Assembly: GCA_012295275.1 (NCBI GenBank)
Contig: CM022665.1
Span: 26,131,446-26,195,445, forward strand
Direction of reading: 5' to 3'
From: Chrysomallon squamiferum
Taxonomy: Eukaryota; Mollusca; Gastropoda; Neomphalida; Peltospiridae
Length of the DNA: 64,000 nt
The position numbers and the translations under genes are program-made. Shown one piece after another: positions 39,127-53,105 of this stretch. The notes beneath the pieces are model-generated. The model was given only the letters and a program-made list of their open reading frames with translations, was not told the DNA's origin and searched no databases. Each line of letters starts with the position of its first letter. Position 1 is the stretch's first letter.

Positions 39127-41336
39127 ATATTATTCTCCTCTATGTAACGTTCCTTTACAATAATACAGCTATCTGCATGTTTTGCTTTGTAATTCATCAT
39201 ATCTAATTTCCATAAAAATAACATGAATACAGTTCCAGACAGTAGTTTATAATATATTCAAATCGATGTATGAATATAAAGTGTGTGTGTGTGTGTGTGT
39301 GCGTGTGTGTGTGTGTGAATACATACATCACAATGTGCATCACAATATTTGAAATAATAAAAATGTATTCTTTGGTTACATTTAAACTAATAAACAGAGA
39401 TAATATGAATCAATGTCTTTGAAAGATTTATGTTTGTATTTTGTTTTGTAATTATATATATATATATTAATAATAATATTTTTTAAACAGGCAAAAAATG
39501 ACTGACAACTAATATTTAAAATTTCCAGGATATTGCCAAATCATACCGTGCAAGACCTGGTTTCTTTGTAGGAGGAATTGACAGATTTGATGTTGTTCAA
39601 GGCAGTCTAGGTGAGTTATGTGAGTTAGTCGATCTCAAATAAACTGTTATACTGTGAGTGTTTACTGGTTTGCGGTAAGTTGTGATGTCGATCGTTTCCG
39701 AGCTGGTTGAATTATTAAGCATTGTTTATCGTTTAGTATATATCTATTAGCTTTGGTAGTTTATTATGCACTGATTTATTATGAAATCCGCATTTCCTGA
39801 GCTGGTTAAGTACTGTGTATTGAGAAGTGTGTGTTTATTAGCATTGGTGAATTATTATGCACAGTATATTATGGTAAATAAATTTAGCTAGCGGGGTAAG
39901 ATTAATATGTAAGGTGTATTATCAAATCCAAATTATGAAGTATATATTGACCGAACTGACAACTTACTACGTACTGTGTATTATGAAGTATACCTAACTG
40001 GTGAATTATTACGCGTTTTGTATTTATGTAATATATGTTTACAGAGCTGGTGAGTTATTATACACTGATGATGATGAAGAATATGTTTACTAAGCTTCTT
40101 AGTTATTATTCGCTATCAGTTATGAAGTGTGTATTTACCGTGCTGTTGAATTATTATGCGCTGAGTATTACATAGCGTTTATTTGTCGATCTGGTGAGAT
40201 ATATACTGTGTATTGTGATGTGTGTATTTACCGAGCTGGGAAGTAATTACCCACTGTGTATTATGAAGTGTGTCGTTACCGAGATGGTGAGTGTATTCCC
40301 ATGCTGGTGGGTTATGCACTGTGAGTTATGACGTGTGTATTTATGAAGTCGGGTAAGTTATTAATTACTGTTAATTACGAAGTATGTATTCCTACCTTCT
40401 CTGTAGCTTATGAAATGTATATTACAAATTATTAGTCTGAGAGTATTAATATGAAGTATTTAGTTTCTAGTACTATTTACGTACAATTAACAGAGATAGA
40501 GATTTAAAAAAAAAAAAAAAAAAGTAAATGATTATACAGTGTGTATTTGATAAACTGAGTGAATTGTTATGCACAATACATTTCCCGGTATAGATTAATT
40601 ATTAACGTACCAATATCAGTGAGTCATTTAATGTTTATTCACGTAAAGGGATGAGATATTATCCTAGTATGTATTTACCAAAGTGACTGAGTCAATAATT
40701 ATAAAGTGTTTATCAGTATGGATGTATTATTATGAAGTTTAAAATTCAAAGTAAATATTTGAGTAAAACAGATCATTCAGGTACGTGTGTTTTCATGAAT
40801 CACTATATTTATCACCATTAATTTTGTTGAAACTTACGAGTGAGACTTTTCTTAATGTTTTACTTGCTCTCTTTCAGTCTTTCTTTTTCTTTTACTTATT
40901 TCCTTCTCCTTTTTCTTTTTAAAGATTTTCCTCAGTAAGTTGTCTTTAATAAAGTAAATATGTTTGGTGAAACAGTTTTCAGTATTTGTTCTGGATAAAA
41001 ATTCTGAGAGAAAAAAGAAAGTTTTTTAAAGCTTGCTGAAGTAGATCTTTGCTTCTTCTCAAAATGGTGACTAAATATTTTGTGTTTTTTTCTTTTTTTT
41101 TTTTTTTTTTTTTTCTTTCTATGACGATGGATAGATGGTTTTCATACCGTTTGTTCAATAATTATGGCTGAAACAGTTTGCAAATAACTTTAGGTAAGAT
41201 CTCTTTTTACTGACGTGTCTGCTAGGTCCTTATTTCCATGCTGGCACATTTAGCGTTGCTTAAATTATTATATGCTCGGGTCTCGGGTTTGTTTTTGTTT
41301 TGTTTTTTGTTGCTGTTGTAGTTGTGATTCTTCCTC

Positions 41337-41373
<37 letters not shown>

Positions 41374-44300
41374 TTTTTTAATTTATTTATTTGTTTATTT
41401 ATTTATATTTTGTAAAATAATGAGTTATTTTTTAAAATTCTTCTTCTTCTTATTATTATTATTATTATTATTTGTTTATTTATTTATTAATATTATTATT
41501 ATAACTTTTTTTAAATTATTATTATTATTTTTTTGTTGTTGTTGTTAATCTGAACTTATATTTTGGTTGTAATTTTTGGCGAATTTTACTAGGTGATACT
41601 GTTTATAACAGCTGGTTTACAATGTTAGGAAATACGTTTTGATCATTTCTACCTTATGCTACTGGCTAAGATGAATTTTTTAAAGTGTTTAGGAATTATA
41701 TAATTTATAAATTCATATTGTTTTTAAGATATTTTCAAATAACTGACTATATATGTGTGTGTGTGTGGGGGTCATTCCGTGTCAAATCAACCAATGGGTT
41801 AAACCCGACCGTCTCAGATTTTTATAAAACCTGGTATACTTGTTGACTGGGATCCCACAGCACCAAATCTGAAATATTAGCCCAATCGGACCAGTGGTGT
41901 GGGAGATATGGCCCACCGAATTTTGAGATTTTTGGCAAAAATGGGCGTGACCACCAACATTAAAACCCCCATATCTCAGGAACTACTGGGCCAATCTTCA
42001 TAAAATTGGTATTGTTGAAACGGCAATATGACAAGGATTCCAAATATGCCATTTTTGTTCAGTTTGGAAAATATTGGAGTACACTGACCAATTAAAAGTT
42101 TCCTGGGTGTAATATTTTTTGTTTAGCCACAATATAGATTTAGAAAATGCACATACATGAAAATAACACCTTTTCAGCCATTAACATCTCAATAACTAAA
42201 ACCTAGCATCCAGAATTGATCATTCAGGTTTTAGTTAATCAGATGTTAATGGCTGAAAAGGTGTTATTTTCATGTATGTGCATTTTCTAAATCTATATTG
42301 TGGCTAAACAAAAAATATCACACCCAGGAAACTTTATATGTTTTAATTAACATGTGGAAGATTAAATTTCAATAAAAGTCATCTCAAGGTCACGTGATCC
42401 ACACGGTCAATTTCAAGGTCATAGCAAAGGTCAAAAGGTCAGTGTACTCCAATATTTTCCAGACTGAACAAAAATGGCAGATTTGGAATCCTTGTCATAT
42501 TGCCTTTTCAACAATACTAATTTTATGAAGATTGGCCCAGTAGTTCTAAGGTTGGCGGTCACGCCCATTTTTGCCAAACATCTCAAAATTCAGTGTGCCA
42601 TACCTCCCACACCACTGATCCGACTGGGCTAAAATTTCAGATTTGGTGCTGTGGGATCCCAGTCGACAAGTATACCAAGTTTCATAAAAATCTGAGACGG
42701 TCGGGTTTAAATTTTTTTTTTTTTTTTTTTTTTTTTGTGTGATTTGACCTGGAATGACCCATATATACATATACATACATACATATGTATATATACACAC
42801 ACATATATACATATATACATATATAATTTATATCATATGAATAAATTCAGTAATTAAATCAATATGTTTATCAATATTTAGTTTTATTATTATATCTAGA
42901 AAATTCTAATGAATATACAAAATAAGACTTACTTCAGCCTGGTTATATTTCTGAATAACAAATAACATTTAATGAATTGTCATCTAAAACTTTTTTTCTA
43001 TTTGAGGCGATTGTTGGCTAGTGGCAGCCATTGCCTGTTTGACAGGGCCAGACCACCGAGAGCTTTTTTACAAGGTTGTCCCTGGCAACCAGAACTTTGA
43101 AGATGGATGGTATTCGGGAATATTTCATTTCAACTTCTGGCATTTTGGAAAATGGGTAGAAGTCATTGTTGATGATTTGTTGCCCACCTATAAAGGTTAT
43201 CTTCATTTTATGCATTCAAGACAACAATTTGAATTCTGGCCTGCATTGCTGGAGAAGGCTTATGCTAAGTTAGTTTTTACTTTGTATTTTTCTCCTTAAA
43301 TTAACATTATATCTACACTGACACCCACCTTATTTTAAAGGAAAAATTATACACAGTAATGCAGACCACTTTTTGTCATGCATATTAAATGTGCTGATGT
43401 GATATTGTTAATTAAAACAAAACAGTAAAAGTAATAAAGTAGTAACAGAATTAGCAGTAGGAGTAGTAGTAGCAGAAGACATAGCAGCAGCATCTGCAGG
43501 GACAGTAATATTAACAGAAGTACAGAAATAACAGTAATGATTAAAATCATATTAATAGTATAATAATAGTAGTAGTAGTGATGTTGGTTGTAGTGTTTTT
43601 AGCAGTAGTCAGTAGTAGTTGTTTTTAGTGTCTGTAGAATAATTATAGTTGTAATAAAATAATTCCTTCATTAATACATTATACTTTTAATACTGTTTTT
43701 AAAAAAAAAAAAAAAAAAAAAAAATTAAATAAAAATATATACTCATGTATATATTTTTATTTTATTTTATTTTTTAAGCAAAACAGATTTTTGCAGTCTG
43801 ATTTTTTTATATATATATATATATATATGAGATTTTTTCTCCAGACTCTATGGATCATTCGAAGCCCTGAAAGGTGGACACATGACAGACTCTCTAACTG
43901 ACCTCACAGGTGGACTCACAGAATCATACACTGTTAGAGGGAAGTATGCCAATATTCCACACAATATTATTAACATCCTGTTCAAGGCTTTAGACAGACA
44001 GTCTCTTATTGGATGTGGAATTAATGTAAGATTTAAGAATGATTTTTGATGTAAATAGCAAAAACCTAAATAACAGATATATCTTTTAAATATCCAGATT
44101 ATGAAAAATAATATAACACCTAGCCAAAATCTAAAAAAAAAAAAAAATATATATATATAGATAGATAGATACATAGATAGATAGATAGATAGATAGATAC
44201 AAATAAACAAAGATACATATATATATATATATATATATATAAACATACAAACACATCTTTTCATTCATTAAAACAATTCATTAATTTATTAATTTATTCA

Positions 44301-47300
44301 TTCTGTGTGCTTATTAATTTTATCTTTTATCTGTCTATCCATCCATTTAGTTAAACATTCATTACTTGTGTTATAGCCTCTAGATCCAATGTCTGGTGTC
44401 ACAGAATCCAAACTGAAGAATGGACTTGTAGCTGGCCATGCTTACAGTATCACAGATCTTAGAGAAGTATTCACATATAACATTATATCTTTTATTTTAG
44501 TACACACTGGACTCACATACTGCGCTGTTTTAGTTGACAAACCAGAAAATCAATAAAAGTTTAATATATTCAGTAAAAATTAAAAAGCGAGTGGAAGAGA
44601 AACACTGAGTGAAAAAGAAATAAGAGAGAAATGATAATAATAATACAGAGAGAGAGAGAGAGAGAGTCAAACAGTATGAATAATTGGAAATGCTGTAATA
44701 ATATTTAAATATTTGAAGTGGGTTTTGGGGGATTTTTGTTTTTCGTTTTTTGCATTATGTGTATATATATATATACACACATATATATTTATATAAAATC
44801 TATATTCTGATTACAATTGTAATCTTAGATTCAGGTGAAGACTGATCATGGTCAAGGACGTATTATTCTCATTCGAATTCGAAATCCTTGGGGAAATAAG
44901 ATAGAATGGAATGGATCCTGGAGTGACAGGTTTTCTTATTTATACTCTTTTTGGTTATTTATTTATTACTGTTTAGTTTTAATTTTAGTTTTTATTTTAA
45001 TCTTTTCTTTATTTTAAATTAACAAATTCTCAGTGGTTCACATTGTTTTAATTAATTTACATTTTACAGTCAAAGCTGTGTTTTAATAATATCTTTACTG
45101 TTTATAATAGTCACAGTTTTGTTTTTCTTTAAGTAATTAGAATTTCATTTTTAAATTTTTTTTTTTAATAATAAACAGATTAATATTGTAGATCTGTTGA
45201 GTGGCAAAGTATTCCTGTCCTGGTCCGACAAAATATGGGCCTCATACAGAGAGACAATGGAGAATTTTGGTTAGTAAGATATCTTTCATTAACAATTAAT
45301 TAATTAAATCATAATCCAACAGCCAGAATACTATTTATAATGATTTTCATCTCAGCAAGAATATTGCCAGCAAGTTGTTATCATTTACCGTATAAATTAA
45401 TTTCCAGTCTTGTATTGATATTAATTTTGAGAAGAAAGGTACCATTAATATGACAAGAAAGTTGAATGAAAAATGTACAGTTTTTTTACTGATGTGAAAT
45501 ATCTTTCATTTAATATTTTGTTTGCTTTAGGAAAGCATAATTTCTACATAAATCATGTTCATAACAGTTTTCAACAATGCCATAATTTTATATATGAAAT
45601 ATAAATTCTAAAGAAATTTTGTTAAATATTTAGGATGCAGTTTCAAGATTTTCTTGCAAACTTTGACACATTAGACATCTGCAATCTGTCACCTTATACA
45701 ATGGCTGACATGCCACAACAGTGGCATGTGGTAGAACACCATGGTAAATGGCAGAAGGGTTTCAATGCTGGAGGTCAACCATCAAGGTCAGGTCAGTGTT
45801 ACCTGCAGCTTCCTTTTACCCAGTTAACAATGTTAGAAATAACAAAAACATTCATTTGTTTTGTTTATTCATAGACTAATTCATTTTTTCATTTATTTTT
45901 TTATACATTCAATTATTCATTCATTCATTTACCATTGATATTATAACTGTGCTTTTGTGGACTTACAGAGACCCACTGGACTAATCCCCAGTATCTAGTA
46001 AGTCTTCAGGACACTGATGAAGATGATGACAATCACTGTAGTTTCATTGTCCAGCTCATGCAGAAAGACAGACGCAGAATTAAACAAAAATCAAAAAAGA
46101 ATCATTACATTGGATTTGTCATCTACAAGGTTAATTGTTTATTTGTGTATCAGTTAATAACTGAACGCCGCTTATAATTCTATTATTAATATTACAGCTG
46201 CAGCCTTTCCATTAAAAGCATTACCATTATTATTATGTCTATTACTACTGCTGCTGTTACTATGACTGCTAACTACTACTACTGATACTACTATGACTAC
46301 TACTGCTACTACTACTACTATAACTACTGTCATTCTATTACATTTGATGATAGGAATACAACTTATTTATTAGTATGTTTTTTTTTTTTATTTTTTTTTT
46401 TTTTTTTTCATTTAGTTATTATATTTAGAAAATTAATTTTAATTTTAATATATTTTTTTTTTTTATGTTTTAGTATTCAAGAAATTATTCACTGCCATTA
46501 GGAAGAGATTTCTTTGATTACAATCAGACTGTTGCCAAATGTGATGCATTTGTAAATTCGCGTCAGGTTGTCAAGAGATTTACCATGATTCCAGGAGAGT
46601 ATGTTGTGATACCTTGCACATTTGATGCTGGAAAGGAAGCTGATTTTTACATCAGATTCTTTTTTGAAAAAGGAAATGTTGCTGAGTAAGTTCTGATTGC
46701 AGTGCACCATTTCCATAGTAACAAACTTATTTACAGCTGAAATATTAGTAGTTTTTAAACGTCTCTTTTATGAATGTAGTGTTTATAAAATAATTGAATA
46801 TGAATTTGGAGAGGTTTGTTTGTTAGGTTTTTCTTGAAAATACAGCCTAAATTTATGAATATAAATTGTGTGTGTATCTATCTGTGTGTGTGTGTGTGTG
46901 TGTGTGTGCTTTAAATTTTAATAATTTGAACTACTAGTGTTCACTTTATATCTATATATCTATCTATACCTATATATATATATTATATTATATAGATAGA
47001 TAGATAAAATGTTTGCTTTGTTTATTTAAAAATATAGATACTGTGATGAGAGACCGTCTAGACAAGAAATCCCACTTCCAGAACCTTCCAGTGACATTAA
47101 AGAACAAGAAGAAAGATTCAGAAATTTCTTTTACAGTGTCTCTGGAGAAGTAATTACATCTTCTTTAAAAAAAACTATCAGTTATTTTTAACATTATTTC
47201 ACTTGAACTATTCATTAAACCTTTAAAAGAAATACAAATTTACTATATTCAGTCAGCATTAAATTATTTTCAAAATAAAATATTATTTAACTTTATCCTC

Positions 47301-47707
47301 ACTTACATCACTGTGTTTAAAAATTATTTGAATCTAGAAGGAGTATAAAATCTGAATTCTTTGCTGACTAAATGTTTTTGTAAAACAATAAATATATACT
47401 TCTATTATTAATTTATAAATGTGTGCTAATAATATACAACATAGATTACTTGAATCTTAAACAGGAATTTCATTACATTTACCCTCCAATTTTATTGTTA
47501 TTCATGTTCCAGGATATGGCAGTTAATCCTTTTGAATTAAAAATTGCCTTGGATGAAGCTTTACAGAAAGGCATGTACATTATCTTACAACTGGTGTTGG
47601 TATTTTCAAACATTTAATACAATTTTATGTTTTTTACTGAATTATTATTATTATTATTATTGCTGCTGCTGCTACTACAACTACTACTACTACTTCTACT
47701 ACTGTTA

Positions 47708-47750
<43 letters not shown>

Positions 47751-49072
47751 TTATTGTTGTTTTTTGTTGTTGTAGTTTTTGTTTTTTGTTTTTTGTCTCT
47801 TAATTTAAATATTATCAAGAGTTAGTATGTTCAGAATTCAAGCTGACTGGACAGAGTTAAAAATAATTTATTATTTTACTTTTCAGAGCCTCTTCACAGA
47901 AACATCAGTATTGATGCCTGCAAAAGTTTTGTCAGTCTTATGGACGTATCCTTGCCTCATTTGTTTTAAAATCTTAATAATTAACCTATTAGTGAACATA
48001 TATTATTTCATGCAGTGGGTAAAAATTAAAATTACTATATTCCTAAATACAATATATATATATATATATATATATGAAATTTAATTTGCAAATATGTGCT
48101 CATTGTTATCAACCTGAAGTTCATATGATAGTTTTGGGAGTTTTCTTTTTTCATTTATTTATTTATTATTTATTTACCTACTTAGCAAAATATTTTGGAT
48201 TTCCTTAACTTCACTAAGGTAGATAAATCTGGCAAACTAGGCTACACAGAATTCAGTTACCTATGGCACCATCTCAGAAGCTGGAAGGTTAGCTTTATAC
48301 CTTGAGAATAATTAAATAGCTTAAAAATTAAAGGGAAAAAAAAAAAAAAAATCAATAAAAAAAAAAATTATATTAAACATTAAATGGGAGAAAAAAGATT
48401 AAATAATATCACAATATTTCTTTCTGTGAGCACAGAAAGTAACAGTAAAGACTTTTTTAATTCAAATTATATTGCAATTTTATGTTATTTAGTTGTATTC
48501 AGACTAATTCAGTATATATCCTGTATTCAACCCCGAGAAAGTAAAATGTAATAATTCTTCCACTGGTAATTTACAACAAAAAGTTTATTATTGGGGTACA
48601 TGAACATATAAACACTTTGTTATGAAAACATATTTTTGGTATGACTAGACATAAATCACTCACTTTAATATAGGTGTAACAAACTGCAACACACACTTTA
48701 TAAACATGCATGCATGCACACATACACTCACACATGCACACACAAGCATACAAAGAAAACAGAGTACACACAGACAAAAACAATTTTCTTCAGTGTTACC
48801 ACACATAATTGTACATCTGATTTCAGAAAGTATTTTATAACTTTGACAAAAACAAGTCTGGGAAACTGAATTCTTATGAACTTCAAAAAGCCATAGCTGC
48901 AGCAGGTTTGAACAAAAATTTAACTGAGTTTTATAAATGTTCTTTTTATTTATCAAAACATTATTTTCTATCTTTATTTTTTATTTTTTCTAAGTATGTA
49001 TTTATGTCACAGTGTGTGTTTGTGTATTTTGTATAAAGTTTTGTGTGAATGAGGCAAGAGAAACAAAAATAG

Positions 49073-49127
<55 letters not shown>

Positions 49128-50387
49128 TCCAAAGAACCCTTTTTGTAACTAAATATGTTCTAAGGTGATTTAAAGAGTAAAAGTAATAAATTAAAAGATG
49201 AGAATACATGAACGTGAACATGTTAAAATGAGTGTAGAAATAATCAAGAAGGTTTAATATATCATTTAAAATAATGAATAAACTAAACTGAACATTTAAA
49301 ACTGAGGAATAACATGATTAGATATTAACAAAGTGGATTAGAAAGAAATTGGTCTGTAGTAATATTTATGTTTTGCTTTGTATGTTGTATCTGTTTCTGG
49401 TTTGTATTCATATCTATTTGCAAATATGTGCTCATTTTCAGTTTTAAAAAGGTCTTATTTCTGTTTCAGGATTCAAAGTGAATCATAGTTCCATGTCAGC
49501 ATTGATTTTCAGATTTTCGGATGCAAGCAACCGCATTGATCTTGACAACTTCCTTATCTGCCTGGCAAAACTTATGAAACTTTTCAGTGAGTTTCTCCTT
49601 CTTCCCAGCACAGTAGATTTTAATATTCTAAAAAAAAAGGGGACTGAGATTGTTGTGCTGGATATAATTCTCAAGATGAAATGGGTTTTGTTATAAAATA
49701 AAAATATATTAAGACGGATGGCAAGAAATAAAAAAAAAAGAAGAAGAAATTCCTTTTTTTGGGTCCATTAATGTTAAAACCTGAGTGATTAAGCGACACT
49801 ATCATTTCTTTCTTTTTTATTCAGTTCTAAGTTCATTTAGTTATTTGTGAAATGTAAAATACTTGTTTACAAATACACTGTGAATATGGATAAACATTTA
49901 TTTTCACTGATAACTATTCTTATTATTAAAATTATTTAACCTTCAAATAAGCTTTACTTCCATTCATGTATTGTCCAAATGAAAATTTATATTTACTTAT
50001 AAATACATAGATATGTAATCAACATATATTACTGTTTTCAGATACATTTAAAGATTACCAGCAAAATGATCTGACTGTTTTTACTCTTCAACAGGTAAGT
50101 TAGAATAATTTTATTAAAATATAAGTAAGTTTAGAATATTCCCAGATTTGTAAGTGCTTTTGTTTGTTGTTTTGTATTTTTGCATTTTGAATTAAATTTG
50201 TTTATTTATAAGCTAAATGATAAAAAAACATAAACATACATATAAATTTGAATGAATGTATGTATGTTGCATAGTATTCTTACAACTTATTAATAGTTAA
50301 AATAATACACACACAGCTATTGTAAATGTTAAATTAAATACAATTTATATTTTGCAGTACTTGGAAACATCACTATATGCTGGATAA
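38416..50387 (+). CDS. Classical calpain (calcium-dependent cysteine protease)
   Basis: Cytosolic calcium-activated protease of family C2. Eighteen exons: 38416-38742, 39529-39610, 43007-43268, 43845-44025, 44377-44466, 44829-44929, 45192-45269, 45634-45791, 45969-46129, 46474-46685, 47038-47149, 47513-47570, 47887-47945, 48186-48287, 48827-48905, 49470-49586, 50042-50094, 50358-50387; 753 codons. The first in-frame ATG is at 38416; the longer open frame upstream starts only with GTG. The catalytic triad is complete: Cys139 in GDCWL (split by intron 2), His305 in AGHAYS, and Asn333 in RNPWG. A C2-like calpain domain follows (about 380-570, ETHWTNPQY and IPGEYVVIP). The C-terminal penta-EF-hand domain has loops [11 protein letters not shown] and [13 protein letters not shown]. 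The layout is that of CAPN8/CAPN9/calpain-A types; I cannot assign the orthologue. One intron (after 47570) has a GC donor. Confidence 0.94.
39061..39121. repeat. (CT)n microsatellite
   Basis: A 61-bp pure CT run in calpain intron 1. Confidence 0.95.
39281..39318. repeat. (GT)n microsatellite
   Basis: GT run with one GC interruption, in calpain intron 1. Confidence 0.9.
39640..40470. repeat. Degenerate minisatellite, roughly 50-60 bp unit
   Basis: The region repeats the words TTTACCGAGCTGGTGA, TTATTATGCACTG and GTGTATTATGAAGTGTG in the same order about a dozen times with much divergence and variable spacing. Weaker copies may extend to about 40770. It lies in calpain intron 2. Confidence 0.7.
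41094..41550. repeat. Low-complexity T-rich and (ATT)n block
   Basis: Long T runs (41094-41114, 41340-41368) and ATT or TTTA repeats in calpain intron 2. The open frame across 41300-41548 encodes only Phe/Leu/Ile-type repeat translation and is not a gene. Confidence 0.9.
41769..42760. mobile_element. 992-bp fold-back (long inverted repeat) element
   Basis: The left end GGGTCATTCCGTGTCAAATC is matched at the right end by an inverted copy ending TGACCTGGAATGACCC. The complementarity continues through almost the whole element to a loop of about 21 nt (42205-42225) between AACTAAAACCT (42194-42204) and AGGTTTTAGTT (42226-42236). Arms are about 436 and 535 bp. The right arm has about 95 extra bases (about 42337-42436), and the left arm has about 20 extra near 41964-41986. 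A poly-T run interrupts the right terminus (42714-42736). No coding capacity was seen. It fits a non-autonomous fold-back or MITE-type DNA transposon. Target duplications are obscured by flanking TG/TA repeats. Confidence 0.88.
44137..44240. repeat. Poly-A, (TA)n and (GATA)n cluster
   Basis: Adjacent simple-repeat tracts in the calpain intron after exon 43845-44025. The antisense open frame across them reads the repeat and the reverse of calpain exon 4. Confidence 0.85.
49074..49127. repeat. (ATT)n microsatellite
   Basis: Trinucleotide run in a calpain intron, directly preceding the tentative decayed repeat at about 49130-49340. Confidence 0.9.
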
Positions 50388-50812
50388 GTGTGGAGGAGAC
50401 ACAAGATTAAGAGTCAGCAACTTATAGGCAAATAGAAATACAAAAAGAAAATTATTTACAAAGAAATAATCAAATTAAAGTGTTCCTGGGAATGTTATCT
50501 CAAAATGCTTATCATCTACAGCCATCATTTAGATTTTATAGTGAGAACTCAAGAATTCCATTAGATGCTCCACAGAGTAAGAAAATTTAAATGACTGATA
50601 CTGCTTGGAAGATATGTTATCTTTCCCAGATATGGATTAAGGATTTTCAAAAAGCGAGGTGCCATCATGGTGATGGACATAATTTTGAAGATCAAATTAT
50701 TTCAGTATAAATGAAAAACAATAATTATCTGAGGCCATGTTTCAATGAGATTACTATTACATTAATACAATGAAATTCTGGCCATAAAATATATGAATAT
50801 ACATATACAATA

Positions 50813-50851
<39 letters not shown>

Positions 50852-53105
50852 TGCTTGTAAGAGACCTTGTTTCATTTACAAGCACTAACATATTTACAAT
50901 ACATCCTTGTCAGTTTAACATTAAAGTCTCTAAAAATATGATTTTTATGAAAGTATAAAAAATGGTTTTTTGTTGTTTTGTTTTTTAAGTTTAAGATTTT
51001 TATAATATTAGCTCAAGCACTGTATGTACATATAATGTTAATTAAGCAGTTCATTGTAAACAGTTCATACATAGATTATTAAAAGTGATGACATAATTAA
51101 TGACACAGCAATCCCAAAATACTCATTTTTGTTTGTATCTAACTATGCAATTCAAACTATCATGCTCAGGTTTGAATATGATTTATACTGTCCCAGTTGT
51201 CCATGCAGTATTTTACTAAACATGTACATTTTTAACTTTATCCAAATACTTAAAACTTTTGTATTCTTATTTTTTTAAAGATCATAGCAAGATACTGAAA
51301 GTTATATCTGTGAATATAACTGAACTGCCATCATAATATTTATGGATGAATGTTTTGACTAAATGTTATTGTTACAGGATGATGTATTTTGTTATATGTT
51401 CAACATCTGCTGTTATATTTCAGTTATTATTTATTCTGTCAATTACTACTATGAATCAAAATGTTTACACTCTGTTAATACTTTAGGTAACATAAAGCGT
51501 GATATTTAAATCCAAAGTTGAGATTATATATTATTATTTTTATAAAATAAATAATATGTATCAAAACAAGAAAATCATGTTGATGAATCCTGCAAAGATA
51601 TTTTTATTTATAGTTTTTGTAACTTTGTTTACTCTGTGTTACAGTTTTATTAAATTATCTTTTTTCACTTTTAAGATATTTTTATTTACACATATTGTAG
51701 CAATTTTTCATCTCAACAATGTCACAAAAATGATGTTTTTTTTTTCAGTTTTATGTTTTGAAAATAATATAATATTTGTAACTTCTATTTATGTTTTTGT
51801 GAAATAAATTTTATAAAGTGGTTTCAGTTTCCTTTCATTTTTCATTACATAAAATTTTATATTCCTAATAAAAAAATAAATAACATAAATGGTATATAAA
51901 TTTTTTAAATGTGTAAAGTAAACATTGTCTGGCAAGGCTTATAAATTATATACTATTCAAAAGGTGTCAGATCAAGCTGCTGTACATATAAAAACATAAT
52001 TTGGGTTGCCAATGCTGAACAATTCATGTCACTATAAATTGTTGTTATAAATAATGTAATAAGGGTACAGTATATTATGAAGTTTGCTATTTTTATTACA
52101 TAATGTCTTTTCATAAATCGATTCTGATGGTATGGTTTCCTTCTAGATTATCAAGTTTATGTGACAAGCTTTGGTAAGTGCTTTTGCTGATATATAAATA
52201 ACCACTGAAGCTACCCGACATCTATTGTAAATTATTTAAATAAATAAAGAGTTAAAAGCTGCATTTATTGTACACTTCTTTCACAAACAGGCTACAGTTA
52301 CTTTATGCAGTAAATAATGACATATTAAATTTGATTGTATACTGAATATTTTAAACTTTACTGTACACGTATGTTATGGTTATACAACCCCTGCAATGAA
52401 GAAAATAATGAAAGAAAAACAAAAGCCATGGAAAATAACCTCATTCTTCTGTTATTTTGCATCTAAGTCTATATTTTAAAACAATGTCGAAAAAGAAATG
52501 TCAATAAGCTGAGGGGGAGGGTATGCTGTTTTACGTGATGATTTTTTATAGATTAAACAAATATGTGATTTCTGCTATAATGGCCAACACACGTGACAAA
52601 ACATATGTCGTTATGATGTTTTATTATATCACTGCATATCATTATTATCATTTATTTATTTATTTATTTAGTGTTACTATTTTTAATTTTCATTTAAAAA
52701 CATTAAATAGAAGGGACATCAGTAACTGCATCTAGCGCCTCTGTCGCGTAATCATCTGACCAATGCTTTTTCTTTGTGTGTTTGCACTTATTGATATGCA
52801 ACAGCTTGTGAATAATATTGATGGTTTATAAAAATTAGGAAACAGGTTGTAAGATGTAAACACGGAATTAAAGCTTCTAGGAAAGATTAATTGATTTCTC
52901 GAAAACGTCTTTCAAATATTTGCTACTGTACGCGTGGCAAGCATCCCATTCGTGAATGGATAGTTTAGTTCATCTGAGAGAAGTGGATACTTTAGCTCTT
53001 TTCTTTCACGCTTAGAATTTATTTATTTATTATTTAACCTCTGTGTTAAATGGGAATATAATTTTTCTTATAACCTGATTTAGTCAAACAGTTCGCATCA
53101 CCGCG
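50388..53105. other. Calpain 3' UTR and spacer to TMED gene
   Basis: About 2.7 kb, A+T-rich, with a (CA)n run at 50817-50848. No exon with family-like sequence was recognised. The TMED promoter and 5' UTR should lie in the last few hundred bases. Confidence 0.6.
50817..50848. repeat. (CA)n microsatellite
   Basis: CA run in the presumed calpain 3' UTR or spacer. Confidence 0.9.

Noticed and set aside
41300..41548. 82-codon open frame rich in Phe, Leu and Ile
   Set aside because: It is a translation of T-rich and ATT repeats within calpain intron 2.
43848..44264. 138-codon antisense open frame
   Set aside because: It is the reverse strand of calpain exon 43845-44025 plus (TA)n and (GATA)n repeats.
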